A stretch of DNA of 64,000 nt from Ornithinibacillus caprae (GCF_009728145.1 NZ_WOCA01000010.1:1-64000), one strand, 5' to 3'. Numbered from the stretch's first letter, positions 27,038-37,153 are shown. Notes: generated by a model not told the origin, from the letters alone. Numbers and translations: made by a program.

Positions 27038-27119
27038 TCTCCTATTTATGGATTGAAACAACATTAAAATCTAATTCGTCTAATACAATGGATACATAAT
27101 CTAATATAGGAGATTAACC

Positions 27120-28808
27120 ATGAGAATTAAAATTAAGTTAAGTGTTATTTTAGGGATACTATGTATTCTTGGAATGATCGTATTTGGAAATGTATATAAA
27201 CCAACAGAACAGACCTATCTTTTCAAGACCGTTCCTAAGTCCATACACACCCCGATAATGAAAGAGAATGTACCGCAATTATCACACGCAACTATTGAGT
27301 CTATCTTTCAAAAGGCAAAAGAAGGTAGAATAAAGGACGTCCCTATTATTGCCGGCGAAACAAAAATAGATCAGCTAGTGAGCCTATGGGGAAAATCTAA
27401 TCACTCAGCAGAAACGAATAACCGTACGTATAGTGAGTATTCCGAACACCATATAACTATCGGGTATTCTGATTCAATCATATACGATATACGTTCCTAC
27501 CATGAAGAATTAAGTCAAATACATATGAAGGATATTTTAACTATCAAAGGAGAGCCAGATGAGGAACGTTACTACAAGGATGAACAATATGATCAAGTTA
27601 TACTTGTATACCGTATTGGAGAATCCTATGATTTGAAATGGGTACTACCAAAACCTACAGAGTCCATCCCTAATCCTACCGTTCACCATATATCGTTAGT
27701 TTCTCACCAAAATGTTAGTGATCAAGATTATTTATCTCAAATTGAAACAATGACCTTAGATGAAAAGATTGGACAGATGGTTATCGCAGGAATTTCCGGT
27801 ACAGAAATAACAACTGATACAAAAGAGCTTATTCAAGATTATAAAGTAGGAGGTTTCATCTTCTATCCTAAAAATCTAACTACGGTAGAGCAAACAAAGA
27901 AGCTTATAAACGAAATTAAAGCAGAGAATGCCAGTAATGATATCCCTCTCTTTTTAAGTGTCGACCAAGAAGGTGGACGAATTAATCGACTACCTGGTAA
28001 CCTGGAAAAACTACCCACAAATGAGGAAATTGGGGATATTCATGATGTAGAACTATCCTATAAAATCGGAGTCATATTAGGAAAACAATTAACCGAGTTT
28101 GGAATGAACCTTAATTTCGCACCGGTACTTGATACGAATAGTAACCCTAATAACCCCGTTATTAACAACCGTTCATTCGGAAATAATCCTGATATTGTAA
28201 GTGAACTAGGAATACAAACAATGAAAGGAATCCAATCACAAAACATCATTTCAGTGGTCAAACACTTCCCTGGTCATGGTGACACGTCGGTCGATTCACA
28301 TTTGGAATTACCAATAGTAGATAAACATATTCAAGAGCTTCATGAACTAGAATTAAAACCATTTATACATGCCATTCGAAATGGGGCTGATGTTGTCATG
28401 GTTGCTCATATACTTTTAACGAAGATCGATTCCCAATATCCTGCCAGCCTATCCAAAAACATTATGTCAGACATCTTAAGGGAAGAATTAAATTTTGATG
28501 GGGTCATCATTACCGATGATATGACAATGGATGCAATTGAAAATAATTATGAATTAGGAGATGCTGCCGTTCAATCCATTCATGCTGGGAGTGATATATT
28601 GCTAGTAGCTCATGAGTACCAAAATGTAGTAAACACCATTAATTCCATAAAGCAAGTAGTCAAAAAAGGCATAATAACAGAAGAAAGAATTAATGAAAGT
28701 GTAACTAGAATATTAGAATTAAAACAAAACTATACTATCGATCACCAGCAAATAAATACCATTGAAATCGAAAAACTTAACAAATTAATACGCAAAACAC
28801 TGCCATAA
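27120..28808 (+). CDS. DUF4309-GH3 fusion, NagZ-type beta-N-acetylglucosaminidase
   Basis: 562 residues. One N-terminal hydrophobic segment (about 7-25) anchors or exports the protein. Residues about 60-185 resemble DUF4309 (FQKAKEGRIKDVPIIAGETK, IYDIRSYHEE, LTIKGEPDEE). From about 205 a glycoside hydrolase family 3 domain follows with DQEGGRINRL, the NagZ histidine-aspartate loop KHFPGHGDTSVDSH and the nucleophile region VIITDDMTMDAI. NagZ-type enzymes trim N-acetylglucosamine from muropeptides. Outside location and the extra domain suggest peptidoglycan turnover at the surface. ATAGGAGATT precedes the ATG. Confidence 0.85.
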   Translation: MRIKIKLSVILGILCILGMIVFGNVYKPTEQTYLFKTVPKSIHTPIMKENVPQLSHATIESIFQKAKEGRIKDVPIIAGETKIDQLVSLWGKSNHSAETNNRTYSEYSEHHITIGYSDSIIYDIRSYHEELSQIHMKDILTIKGEPDEERYYKDEQYDQVILVYRIGESYDLKWVLPKPTESIPNPTVHHISLVSHQNVSDQDYLSQIETMTLDEKIGQMVIAGISGTEITTDTKELIQDYKVGGFIFYPKNLTTVEQTKKLINEIKAENASNDIPLFLSVDQEGGRINRLPGNLEKLPTNEEIGDIHDVELSYKIGVILGKQLTEFGMNLNFAPVLDTNSNPNNPVINNRSFGNNPDIVSELGIQTMKGIQSQNIISVVKHFPGHGDTSVDSHLELPIVDKHIQELHELELKPFIHAIRNGADVVMVAHILLTKIDSQYPASLSKNIMSDILREELNFDGVIITDDMTMDAIENNYELGDAAVQSIHAGSDILLVAHEYQNVVNTINSIKQVVKKGIITEERINESVTRILELKQNYTIDHQQINTIEIEKLNKLIRKTLP

Positions 28809-28817
28809 TTCGACAAA

Positions 28818-28855
28818 ATTTCGAGGAGTGACAGGCACTCCTCGAATTTTGTTAT
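28818..28855. terminator. Terminator formed by a GTGACAGGCAC repeat
   Basis: AAATTCGAGGAGTG and CTCCTCGAATTT pair around ACAGGCA, between converging genes. It is one of five copies of a dispersed GTGACAGGCAC element. Confidence 0.8.
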
Positions 28856-28857
28856 TC

Positions 28858-29466
28858 TCATGATATAGCTAAGTGGTATATTAAAAATCTCTCGGAGGAA
28901 TCTTTTTCATAAGCATATGGTAATAATATTTCATCTTTCAGTTCGAAGGTTGTGTGATGCTCTAAATAGAAGATATATTCCTTCGATGGGTAATATAAAA
29001 TCAAATCAACCGCTCTGTTATATTGCTCCATAGACTTTAGAATATTATGAATAACACTCATAAAAATTTGTACAGAAAATGGGTTAAAAAAATAAAAACG
29101 ATTATCTTTTGGGTTAATAATATATTGTTCAGCTTTACTACATTGAAATTTCACATTCTCTACACTGGTTTTCGTCTTTGTTTTATATCGTTGAAGGTTT
29201 TCCATTGCTTGACGATAAAATGTTTGATTGAAATCTATTCCAGTCACCGTAGTTTGATAATAATAGTGTATAAAAAAGTTCAACCTACCTTTTCCACAAC
29301 CAAAGTCTACAAAATAGTCCGTAGGCTTCACCTCATAGTTAGCGAATAATTCTTCAAGCGCACTATATGGTGTCGGTTCATAAGGATGGTAATTTGTAGT
29401 ATTATTTGTAGGTCCCTTTCCAGTTGTACGGATGTTTAATAATTTATCATAGTAATATTCTTTCAT
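28858..29466 (-). CDS. Class I SAM-dependent methyltransferase
   Basis: 202 residues. The SAM-binding motif I reads YFVDFGCGKGRLNFFI and the acidic residue of motif II is in VTGIDFNQTF; RFYFFNPFS is the motif IV region. TAGGAG precedes the ATG. It is the last gene of a unit with another methyltransferase (21 bp away) and a broken MFS gene. The methyl acceptor is unknown. Confidence 0.75.
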   Translation of the reverse strand: MKEYYYDKLLNIRTTGKGPTNNTTNYHPYEPTPYSALEELFANYEVKPTDYFVDFGCGKGRLNFFIHYYYQTTVTGIDFNQTFYRQAMENLQRYKTKTKTSVENVKFQCSKAEQYIINPKDNRFYFFNPFSVQIFMSVIHNILKSMEQYNRAVDLILYYPSKEYIFYLEHHTTFELKDEILLPYAYEKDSSERFLIYHLAIS

Positions 29467-29487
29467 CGCTGACTCCTACATACCCTT

Positions 29488-30105
29488 TTATTTTTTACAT
29501 AAAGCTATCCCTAGCGGATAATCCTTATTTTCGGCAGCACATGCTGGTTCAATCACGACACCTTTTTGAAAATAGAATGATGTAGATTGATAATCACCAA
29601 ATAAATGTTTAAATTCATCTACAGTTAATTGATGGACATGAAACTCCTGTCCACTAGGCTTACCTCTACCTTCACCAAAGGGCGTCGAGAGAATTAATGT
29701 CCCCCCTGGTTTTAACAGTTGGTACACATTTTTTAAAAATCGTTCCTCATCACCTATATGTTCAATTGTTTCAAAGCTAAGAATACAATCGAACGTTCCT
29801 AATTTTTTTGGAATCTCTGGGTCGGTTACGTCTCCTACCAAAAATGTTGATAACGGATGATAATATTTCCCCTTAGCATATTCGATCGTATCATTGTCAT
29901 AATCAACACCAATTATTTCGTCTATTTTTTTCTTACAAGATTTTGCAATAATATGTGAACCATAACCTGAGCCACTTGCAAAATCTAGAACCCTACCATA
30001 TACGTAATGAGTAGCAAAATGATACCTTGCAATATGTTCTAGTAATAGTCCATTTAATATTTTCATTTTTTCAGGAATAACGCGTTCCCCAGTATCCTTT
30101 AACAT
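29488..30105 (-). CDS. Class I SAM-dependent methyltransferase (UbiE/Coq5-like fold)
   Basis: 205 residues from the ATG at 30105, six bases after GCGGTG. Motif I is VLDFASGSGYGSHIIA, motif II EIIGVDYDNDTIEYAK, and the post-motif segment LLKPGGTLILSTPFGEG is typical of Methyltransf_11. The N-terminal GERVIPE element occurs in methyltransferases acting on sugars or O-antigen, but the substrate is unknown. Second gene in the MFS-methyltransferase-methyltransferase unit. Confidence 0.8.
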   Translation of the reverse strand: MLKDTGERVIPEKMKILNGLLLEHIARYHFATHYVYGRVLDFASGSGYGSHIIAKSCKKKIDEIIGVDYDNDTIEYAKGKYYHPLSTFLVGDVTDPEIPKKLGTFDCILSFETIEHIGDEERFLKNVYQLLKPGGTLILSTPFGEGRGKPSGQEFHVHQLTVDEFKHLFGDYQSTSFYFQKGVVIEPACAAENKDYPLGIALCKK

Positions 30106-30158
30106 CAAATTCACCGCTTCAATTTTAGTTTCATTTTAACACTTGAGAACAATATATA

Positions 30159-31426
30159 CTAACCTGCTAATTGGGATTTATCTGGCTTTTTAGCAATTAA
30201 AGAACAGATTACACCAATAACGGGAAACATCAATGTCGCTAAAAGTACAGGTGTATAGCTTTGAAAAAGGTCATAACCTACTCCAAATGGAAGAGGGCCT
30301 AACGATGAACCAATCACTCCCATCGTAACACCAACTCCATTAATACTACCGATATATTTTCTGCCAAAATAGTTTGGCCAAATAACATTTAATCCAATCC
30401 GCTCGAGACCATTTGCAATTCCCCATAGCGTTCCAAATAAGATTGCCATAAGTATATTATTAGTTATTAACAACATTAAGAGCAATACTATCTCAATCAA
30501 AAAGATAACCACAAGCAAATAATTGGTTTGAATTTTATCTGTAATAAATCCAGAAACAAATGACATTGGGATACCTACTACAGCCATTAAACTTAATACG
30601 ATTGCTGAAATTTCTGGGGATAACTGATTCGATCCAAAAATGGAGATAATATGGAATGTGATCCCCGTATTTACCATTGCTGGTATTCCAACACATATTA
30701 AAATTGCCCAAAAGGCTTTTGTCTTTCTCGCTTCACTAAGTGTCCAATCCTGTTCAGCCTCTAATAGCTTGGTAGCCATTATTGGTTGATTTTTTCCCTC
30801 ATTTTTTACAACGAATCCATCTGGTTCTAATCCTACGTCTTCTGGCTTATTGCGGACAACTAAGAGTGCCGCTGGAACAAATATTACCAACAGCAAAACG
30901 CCCCAAACCTGCCACGCAAATCGCCAATCCCACGTTTCAATCATCCATGTGTTAACAATTGGAAACATCATTGCACTCGCAAAGCTTCCTAGTGTCATTA
31001 TACTGAAAGCAACGCCTCTCTTTTTCTCAAACCATTGTGCGACCAACGTATTTGGAATTAAACTCATACTTCCTTGACCAAGTAGTCTTACAAGAAAAAA
31101 ACCAATAGCAAGCATCCAAATACTAGACACCATGCTATTAAAAAAACAAGCTAGTGCAAATAGTGTTCCAATTGTCACCATCATTGCACGCTGTCCATAT
31201 TTATCAATAGACCTTCCAACAAACATCATAATTAACCCTGCTATTAAAGTTGCTGCAGAATAAATCCCAGAAACTTGTGACCGTGACCAACCAAAATCAT
31301 TTATGTATTGGTCAATAAATGCTGAATTGAATACGCTTGACCTGGTCCGGAGAAAAATACCCCGAGCGCAGCAATAAATACAATAAACCAACCATAGTAA
31401 ACATGTTGAAAAAAATGTTTAACCAC
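30159..31426 (-). pseudogene. MFS transporter (OFA-like) broken by a one-base deletion
   Basis: From GTG at 31426, with AAGGTGGTG upstream, the first frame reads VKHFFQHVYYGWFIVFIAA and FFSGPGQAYSI, a normal MFS start, then leaves frame. The second frame picks up at SAFIDQYINDFGWSRSQVSG and continues to 30159 with about eleven helices. The joint is near 31322-31327, where ATTCA stands for an expected ATTTCA: one T missing. The whole protein would have about 422 residues. It is either a real pseudogene or an error in the assembly. A shorter product from an internal start would lack helix 1. Confidence 0.85.
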
Positions 31427-31574
31427 GCTTACGTAACACCACCTTGTTGATCATACTATGTTGAATAGAGGAAAATTAAATGAGGAAAAAGGGGAAATGA
31501 AGGAGAAATACATATGAAAATATATCACTAATTTTATGGTTTAGCAAAGATTTTAAATTAATTTATATTTAAAA

Positions 31575-31600
31575 AAAGCACCTCAAATTTCAGGTGCTTT
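31575..31600 (-). terminator. Terminator after the 46-residue gene
   Basis: AAAGCACCT at 31575-31583 pairs with AGGTGCTTT at 31592-31600; A-rich and T-rich flanks on both sides. Confidence 0.75.
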
Positions 31601-31607
31601 TTATAAT

Positions 31608-31748
31608 TTAATGGTTATTATTTTTAGGTTTTTGCTGTTGTTTGGTTCGATTTCCACTCGTGTATTCATAGCCAAACGCTAATCCACCAGTTTTATTTTT
31701 ATATTCACCCAAAGTCACTTTATATTGATTTTTCCCTTTGTAAGGCAT
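31608..31748 (-). CDS. Small basic protein, 46 residues, unknown function
   Basis: A short frame with GGAGGTTGATAGG directly before the ATG at 31748 and a terminator right behind the stop. The product starts MPYKGKNQYKVTLGEYK, contains GGLAFGYEYTSGNRTK and ends in a basic, glutamine- and asparagine-rich tail. Codon use and signals look genuine. I do not recognise the family. Confidence 0.65.
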   Translation of the reverse strand: MPYKGKNQYKVTLGEYKNKTGGLAFGYEYTSGNRTKQQQKPKNNNH

Positions 31749-31874
31749 TACCTATCAACCTCCTTACCTATACTATTCCCCCAACATATTTCTATAAAGA
31801 AATATGTTGTTAGGTATTTTATTCCATTTATAGTAAAAGCTAATAAAGATCATATATATATAGGAGTGAGATAA

Positions 31875-32303
31875 TTGTTAGAGTTAGAAACAGAAATTGA
31901 AGGTAGAACTGCCCATTTTGGTGAAATGATGAGTATTGCTAGGCACAATGGCTTTGGATTATGTGGAAGCTGGGAATATGATGGTGGTTTTTTCGATTCC
32001 ATTATATGGCGAGAAGGCGGTGAAACAATTTATGTAAGAATTCCGTTTCACGTGTTAAAAGGTCAGCTTGATAGACCAGATGCACTGCTTGAATTTAAAC
32101 GGCCGTTTGTCATTAAGCATGTTGTACATATCGGTTTAGATCAAGGTGAAAACTCCTTATTAGCTGCTACAGGAATTAATCAATTCCAGGAACCCCTCGA
32201 TAAGGATGGACAGATTCAACATAAATCCAAGTGGGAAGAAGTTGGAGAACAGGCTGTGAATCAATTAGCAAAAAATATACCAAGTAATAAATCGGTATCC
32301 TAA
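31875..32303 (+). CDS. yugN: YugN family protein
   Basis: 142 residues from a TTG at 31875 behind AGGAGTGAG. The sequence GFGLCGSWEYDGGFFDSIIW and YVRIPFHVLKGQLDRPDA fits the YugN family of Bacillaceae, whose function is unknown. No membrane segment or signal peptide. Single gene with its own terminator at about 32313-32342. Confidence 0.75.
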   Translation: MLELETEIEGRTAHFGEMMSIARHNGFGLCGSWEYDGGFFDSIIWREGGETIYVRIPFHVLKGQLDRPDALLEFKRPFVIKHVVHIGLDQGENSLLAATGINQFQEPLDKDGQIQHKSKWEEVGEQAVNQLAKNIPSNKSVS

Positions 32304-32312
32304 CTTCGTACA

Positions 32313-32342
32313 ATACCTCCTCATATATTGGGGGTATTTTTT
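32313..32342 (+). terminator. Terminator after the YugN-like gene
   Basis: AATACCTCC pairs with GGGGGTATT and is followed by a T-run. Confidence 0.75.
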
Positions 32343-32407
32343 TGTTGGAGTATCATATGACTAATACTATGTTGTATGAAATGATCTACTATTAAAGGGT
32401 GTATTCA

Positions 32408-32809
32408 ATGTTTTCATTTCGCGGTGATGCGCATAAAATATATCTTCACGCAAAAAAGTCACCTGGTAAGGTCAGAAGCATTGGCTATCTTAAAGAAACA
32501 CAAGAAATTCAAAAGTTTTATCAATCGCTTGACTCGGACACACTACAATTAATTTATTATCGGATGGTTAAAGAGAAAAATGGATCTGGGATTATTCCTA
32601 TTTTTGCTACAGCAATTCCATGGTTGCTTTTTTTATTTTCCAGCCACTTACAAGATTTCTTATTCCAATCAGGAAGTAAAAATTGGGTTATATTTAGTTT
32701 TGTTTACCTAACTGTATTAACCATTAGTTTAGTCCTACATTTCCGTGAGAAAGCATGGGCAGCCTTCCATACCGAAATAATCCAAGACATATTAAAAGAG
32801 AGAAAGTAA
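32408..32809 (+). CDS. Two-helix membrane protein, unknown
   Basis: 133 residues from the ATG at 32408, eight bases after AAAGGG; a GTG at 32399 overlaps that site. The N-terminal 70 residues are soluble and basic, then two hydrophobic helices (IIPIFATAIPWLLFLF and WVIFSFVYLTVLTISLVL) and a short C-terminal helix. No family recognised. It converges on the copZ gene across a shared terminator. Confidence 0.6.
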   Translation: MFSFRGDAHKIYLHAKKSPGKVRSIGYLKETQEIQKFYQSLDSDTLQLIYYRMVKEKNGSGIIPIFATAIPWLLFLFSSHLQDFLFQSGSKNWVIFSFVYLTVLTISLVLHFREKAWAAFHTEIIQDILKERK

Positions 32810-32824
32810 TTCGACATAAAAAGA

Positions 32825-32861
32825 CAAAAATCGAGGAGTGACAGGCACCCCTCGATTTTTG
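32825..32861. terminator. Bidirectional terminator from a GTGACAGGCAC repeat
   Basis: CAAAAATCGAGG at 32825-32836 pairs with CCTCGATTTTTG at 32850-32861. It closes both the gene at 32408 and the copper operon. Confidence 0.8.
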
Positions 32862-33068
32862 TTATGCTACGTCGTAGCCTTGGTCTTCTACTGCTTCTTG
32901 TAGTTGTTCTAGTGTTACTTTTGATTCGTCATAAGTAACTTGAACTTTTCCAGTTCCTAGGTCTACTTCTACGCTTGATACACCTTCTAATTCATTTAAT
33001 GCGCCCTCTACAGACATTTTGCAGTGGCCACAAGTCATTCCTCTTACATCTAAACTAGTTTGCATCAT
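32862..33068 (-). CDS. copZ: Copper chaperone CopZ
   Basis: 68 residues forming a single heavy-metal-associated domain, with the copper-binding GMTCGHC at about residues 10-16 and the C-terminal EDQGYDV that packs near the site. It carries Cu(I) in the cytosol to CopA and CsoR. It is the last gene of csoR-copA-copZ and is separated from copA by a 16-bp stem hairpin. GAAAGGGGAAAT precedes the ATG. Confidence 0.95.
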   Translation of the reverse strand: MMQTSLDVRGMTCGHCKMSVEGALNELEGVSSVEVDLGTGKVQVTYDESKVTLEQLQEAVEDQGYDVA

Positions 33069-33108
33069 CTATTTCCCCTTTCGAGATTTTTTTGGTGACT
33101 TACCTTAT

Positions 33109-33147
33109 TGGGGAGAATCCGTCCCCAATAAGGTAAGATTCCTTTAT
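33109..33147 (-). other. Strong hairpin at the copA-copZ junction
   Basis: CTTACCTTATTGGGGA at 33109-33124 pairs perfectly with 33132-33147 around a 7-nt loop. The copA stop codon lies in it. No T-run follows on the leftward strand, so it is not a standard terminator. Confidence 0.85.
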
Positions 33148-35528
33148 ATCTTAACTCGCTTCAAACGAAGGGAGTTAGAAACAACACTTACAGAACTAAA
33201 TGCCATTGCAGCACCAGCAATCCATGGTGCAAGCAATCCTAATGCTGCAATCGGAATCCCCGCACTGTTATACGCAAATGCCCAGAACAGGTTTTGTCGA
33301 ATGTTTTTGATCGTTGCTTTACTTAATTTAATGGCTTTTGGTATAAGTAACAGCTCTCCGCCAAGTAAGGTAACATCAGCCGCTTCAATTGCAACTTCTG
33401 TTCCAGTACCGATAGCAATTCCAATATCTGCAATCGCAAGAGCTGGCGCATCGTTAATACCATCACCAACCATCGCAACCTTCTTCCCTTGTAACTGTAC
33501 TTCTTTTACCTTGTTAGCTTTTTCTTCCGGTAACACTTGCGCAATAACTTGATCAATTCCTACTTGTTTTGCAATTGCTTGGGCAGTTCGTTGATTATCC
33601 CCTGTGAGCATAATAACGTCTAACCCTAGATCTTTCAGCTGGCTTATTGCTTCTACTGCAGTTTCTTTGATTGTGTCTGCGACGGCAACAATACCACGAT
33701 ACTCACTATTAACTGCAATTAACATCGCTGTTTTACCATTTGTTTCATAATCAAGTAGCTCATCTTCTACATGGTTCACATCAATATTATGGTCATTCAT
33801 TAACTTTCTAGTACCGACCAGAATTTGTTCTCCAGAAATCGTAGCTTGAATACCGTGACCTGGTATAGCAGAAAATTCATCCGTTTCTAATAAACTGATT
33901 TCTTTCTCCGTCGCATACGCTACAATTGCTTCTGCAAGTGGGTGTTCAGATCCCTTTTCGGCACTTGCTAACAATTGTAGTGTTTCATCATCACCAGTAA
34001 AATCCGTTACCTCTGGCTTTCCTTTAGTAATGGTTCCAGTTTTATCTAAAATAATCGCATCGAGTTGGTGAGTGCGCTCTAAATGCTCTCCACCCTTAAA
34101 CAGAATACCATTCTCTGCAGCCTTCCCAGTTCCTACCACAATAGAAGTAGGGGTTGCTAATCCCAATGCACATGGACAAGCTATTACTAAAACCGCAATT
34201 GCAGCAATTAGTGCTGGCTCCACGTTTCCAGGAGTAACAAAAGCTACCCAAACAATAAATGTTAATACAGCAATTACTACAACTATTGGAACAAAATATC
34301 CTGAAATAACATCTGCTAGTCGTTGGATTGGTGCTTTGGATCCTTGTGCATCCTCCACTACTTTAATAATGGATGCTAATGCTGTATCTTTACCGACTTT
34401 TGTTGCTTCCATCTCAATCGTACCATTTTTATTTAACGTAGAGCCTATTACAGTAGACTCTGCATCCTTCTCAATTGGAATCGACTCACCGGTGATCATA
34501 GATTCATCTACTGATGTTCTACCTTTTACAACGATACCATCAACCGGTATTTTTTCACCCGGTTTTACAACCATTCGCTCTCCAACTGTTACTTCTTCAA
34601 CTGGGACCATAACCTCTTCACCATTTCGAATTACGCGCGCTTGTTTAGCTTGTAAGTTAAGCAATTTAGAAATAGCTAAAGTCGTTTTACTTTTTGCACT
34701 TGTCTCCAAGTATTTACCGAATAAAATAAGCGTAATGATAATGGCACTTGTTTCAAAATAAAGATGCGGCATATAATGTGGGTTTCCGATTGTTTTCAGC
34801 CCTTCATACAAACTATAGAAGTAAGCGGCACTAGTCCCTAATGCAACTAATACATCCATATTGGCTGCACCATTACGTAAGTTTTTATATGCACCTACGT
34901 AAAACTGCCAGCCAATAATAAATTGAACAGGTGTTGCCAACACTAGCTGGAACCACGGATTCATAAAAATATGTGGAACGTCAACACCAAACAAATGAAC
35001 GAGCATCGTTACTAGTAATGGAGCAGAAAGTACTGCAGAAACAAGCAACTTCATTTTCATTTGCTTCAGTTGTTTCTCTTTTTGTGATTGTTTTTCTTTT
35101 TCTTCTGCCTTCCGTTTAGCATCGTAGCCTAGCTTTTGAATTTTACCAATCAAATCTAACTCTTCAACTAAACCGGGATTATATTCAATCGTAGCACTTT
35201 CTGTAGCCAAATTTACATGTGCTTGCTTTACGCCTTCTTGTTTATTTAATACTTTTTCAATTCGGTTCGAACAAGCAGCACAAGTCATTCCAGTAACATC
35301 AAACTCAACCTTCTCTGTTTGTACACCATATCCTAATTTTTGTATTTTTGCTGTAATATCATCTATGTTGGTCGAAGTTGGGTCATAGTCTACACTAGCC
35401 TTTTCTGTAGTCAAATTTACTTGTGCCTCTACACCATTCATTTTGTTCAATACTTTTTCAATTCGATTGGAACAAGCAGCACAAGTCATTCCTGTTACAC
35501 CAACAGTAACATGTTTTGATTCACTCAT
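33144..35528 (-). CDS. copA: Copper-exporting P1B-type ATPase CopA
   Basis: 794 residues. Two N-terminal metal-binding domains each carry [13 protein letters not shown] (about residues 13-25 and 81-93). Then come the membrane helices, the CPC ion site [13 protein letters not shown], the phosphorylation motif DKTGTIT, the nucleotide-domain SEHPLAEAI and the hinge [10 protein letters not shown]. This is the full set for a Cu(I) exporter. It lies 13 bp behind csoR and before copZ, in one operon. Confidence 0.95.
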   Translation of the reverse strand: MSESKHVTVGVTGMTCAACSNRIEKVLNKMNGVEAQVNLTTEKASVDYDPTSTNIDDITAKIQKLGYGVQTEKVEFDVTGMTCAACSNRIEKVLNKQEGVKQAHVNLATESATIEYNPGLVEELDLIGKIQKLGYDAKRKAEEKEKQSQKEKQLKQMKMKLLVSAVLSAPLLVTMLVHLFGVDVPHIFMNPWFQLVLATPVQFIIGWQFYVGAYKNLRNGAANMDVLVALGTSAAYFYSLYEGLKTIGNPHYMPHLYFETSAIIITLILFGKYLETSAKSKTTLAISKLLNLQAKQARVIRNGEEVMVPVEEVTVGERMVVKPGEKIPVDGIVVKGRTSVDESMITGESIPIEKDAESTVIGSTLNKNGTIEMEATKVGKDTALASIIKVVEDAQGSKAPIQRLADVISGYFVPIVVVIAVLTFIVWVAFVTPGNVEPALIAAIAVLVIACPCALGLATPTSIVVGTGKAAENGILFKGGEHLERTHQLDAIILDKTGTITKGKPEVTDFTGDDETLQLLASAEKGSEHPLAEAIVAYATEKEISLLETDEFSAIPGHGIQATISGEQILVGTRKLMNDHNIDVNHVEDELLDYETNGKTAMLIAVNSEYRGIVAVADTIKETAVEAISQLKDLGLDVIMLTGDNQRTAQAIAKQVGIDQVIAQVLPEEKANKVKEVQLQGKKVAMVGDGINDAPALAIADIGIAIGTGTEVAIEAADVTLLGGELLLIPKAIKLSKATIKNIRQNLFWAFAYNSAGIPIAALGLLAPWIAGAAMAFSSVSVVSNSLRLKRVKI

Positions 35529-35541
35529 TTTAATACCCCCC

Positions 35542-35853
35542 TCACTTGGAGAATTGCTTCATAACTTCCATTAGTTCTTCTATGGTTTCATTACCTTCAC
35601 CCGACTTTATTGCATCACTAACACAATGCTTAATATGACGCTCTGTTACAGAGAACCCTACTTTCTTTAGTGCCGCACTTATTGCACTTATCTGCACTAA
35701 AATGTCTACACAATAACGGTCTTCTTCAACCATTTTTTGAATCCCGCGAACTTGACCTTCTATTCGCTTTAATCGATTGATAACCGCTTGTTTTTCATCC
35801 TTTGTTCTAGGTGTTGATGGGTGATCATGAAGGAATTTATCCAAATTAATCAC
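35542..35853 (-). CDS. csoR: Copper-sensing repressor CsoR
   Basis: 103 residues, all helical. The copper ligands are the Cys in [10 protein letters not shown] and the His and Cys in [12 protein letters not shown], giving the C-H-C set that separates CsoR from the sulfur sensor CstR and the nickel sensor RcnR. Copper binding releases it from DNA. It heads the csoR-copA-copZ operon and its operator lies in its own promoter. Confidence 0.92.
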   Translation of the reverse strand: MINLDKFLHDHPSTPRTKDEKQAVINRLKRIEGQVRGIQKMVEEDRYCVDILVQISAISAALKKVGFSVTERHIKHCVSDAIKSGEGNETIEELMEVMKQFSK

Positions 35854-35873
35854 TTCCTTTACTTTATATTTAT

Positions 35874-35902
35874 ACTATACCCCCCTAACGTATAACTGTC
35901 AA
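35874..35902 (-). promoter_or_regulatory. csoR promoter with operator in the spacer
   Basis: Leftward TTGACA (35897-35902), 17 nt, TATAGT (35874-35879). The spacer holds a G-run between TATAC and GTATA, as in CsoR operators, so the bound repressor would cover both promoter boxes. Confidence 0.8.
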
Positions 35903-35968
35903 CCGATAAAACTCATTAATTTATAAGTTAGGTAATTAAAGCAGATGGGGAGTATGGATTAACGTTGC

Positions 35969-37153
35969 TTAAAATAACTTCCAGCGCTTACGATTTATAA
36001 TACCCATTAAAACTAATATAAAAATGGAGACAAAAGTAATTTCAATAATATAACTCTCAAATAAAGTCATTTTCTTTTCGGCCAATTCTACATGTTCCGT
36101 TTCCTTATTCGCTAAACTCCGATCATTAGCTTCTGAATCCACTTGATCTAGCTGAAAAGTAGCAATCAATGTATCATCATTTTTGTTTAGTACGTTTAAG
36201 ATACCTTCTTCATTTATTTTTTCTTCCACTTCAACATCAGTTTTGTGGGTATAAAAGATATCCTTCGTTACCTCATAATCAACATCTCCTGTAGAAAAAG
36301 TTGTCCCTTTAGATATACTAGTAGTTTGGAAATTTTCAAAAGCATAGTCTAATAGATTCATAGTGTCCGTGTATGAAGCCTCCTGTGAATAACTCTTTAG
36401 CGTAATAACAATTACACTTAAATTTTCTCTTTCCGCTGTTGTTGCTAATGTAAAACCGGATTGCCCAGTAAAACCAGTCTTTCCACCCGTAATACCCTCA
36501 TATGGTATTTCACGCATTAGCTTATGATGATTAATTAGAGTTGTATCCCACGTTTCCCCCTCCCAATCCAACTCGATGGTAGCATTGATTTCTCTAAACA
36601 CTTCATTTTCCATAGCATATTGAGTGATCGTTGCTAAATCTTCTGCTGTTGTGAGATGGTTTGGGTCATACAAACCATGTGGATTTTCAAAATTAGTATG
36701 CTTAGTTCCCACTTTTTCTTCTAAGTACTGATTTATATCAGAAGAGAATTGTTCTATATTTCCACTAAGATGCTCTGCAATTGCCACACCTGCATCATTT
36801 CCCGAGTTGATTAACAGTCCTTGAATGAGTTTTTTAAGGGGTACTTGTTCTCCTTCTTCAAGGTAGACACTGGATCCGCCTGTATTTCTTGCATTTTCAC
36901 TTATTGTTACAACTTCATCTAAATTTCCATTTTCTATCGCATAAATTGCTGTTGCAATTTTAGTGATACTAGCTGGATACATGTTGCTATCTATATTTTT
37001 CTCATAAATAATTTCACCAGTTTTTGCATCAATTACAATTGCGGATTCACTAACCAAACTGGGAGGATTTGAATTGAGGTGTGCACTCTTTTCAAATGGA
37101 ATGGTTGTAGCCATGATGAAAATAATAATAAATAAGAATATCTCTTTCTTCAC
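35969..37153 (-). CDS. Serine D-alanyl-D-alanine carboxypeptidase (DacF-like PBP)
   Basis: 394 residues. An N-terminal signal segment (about 5-20) leads into peptidase family S11: the active-site motif SITKIATA, the second motif SGN in INSGNDAGVA and KTG in TGGKTGFTGQ. A C-terminal hydrophobic helix (IEITFVSIFILVLMGII) anchors the protein to the outer face of the membrane. It removes the terminal D-Ala from peptidoglycan stem peptides. Monocistronic between csoR and the cupredoxin gene. Confidence 0.85.
   Translation of the reverse strand: MKKEIFLFIIIFIMATTIPFEKSAHLNSNPPSLVSESAIVIDAKTGEIIYEKNIDSNMYPASITKIATAIYAIENGNLDEVVTISENARNTGGSSVYLEEGEQVPLKKLIQGLLINSGNDAGVAIAEHLSGNIEQFSSDINQYLEEKVGTKHTNFENPHGLYDPNHLTTAEDLATITQYAMENEVFREINATIELDWEGETWDTTLINHHKLMREIPYEGITGGKTGFTGQSGFTLATTAERENLSVIVITLKSYSQEASYTDTMNLLDYAFENFQTTSISKGTTFSTGDVDYEVTKDIFYTHKTDVEVEEKINEEGILNVLNKNDDTLIATFQLDQVDSEANDRSLANKETEHVELAEKKMTLFESYIIEITFVSIFILVLMGIINRKRWKLF

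Noticed and set aside
33109-33147. Intrinsic terminator between copA and copZ
   Set aside because: The stem is strong, but no T-run follows on the transcribed strand; the true terminator lies after copZ.
34072-34761. Long rightward frame of 229 codons
   Set aside because: It lies fully opposite copA, has no ribosome binding site and a composition typical of an antisense shadow.
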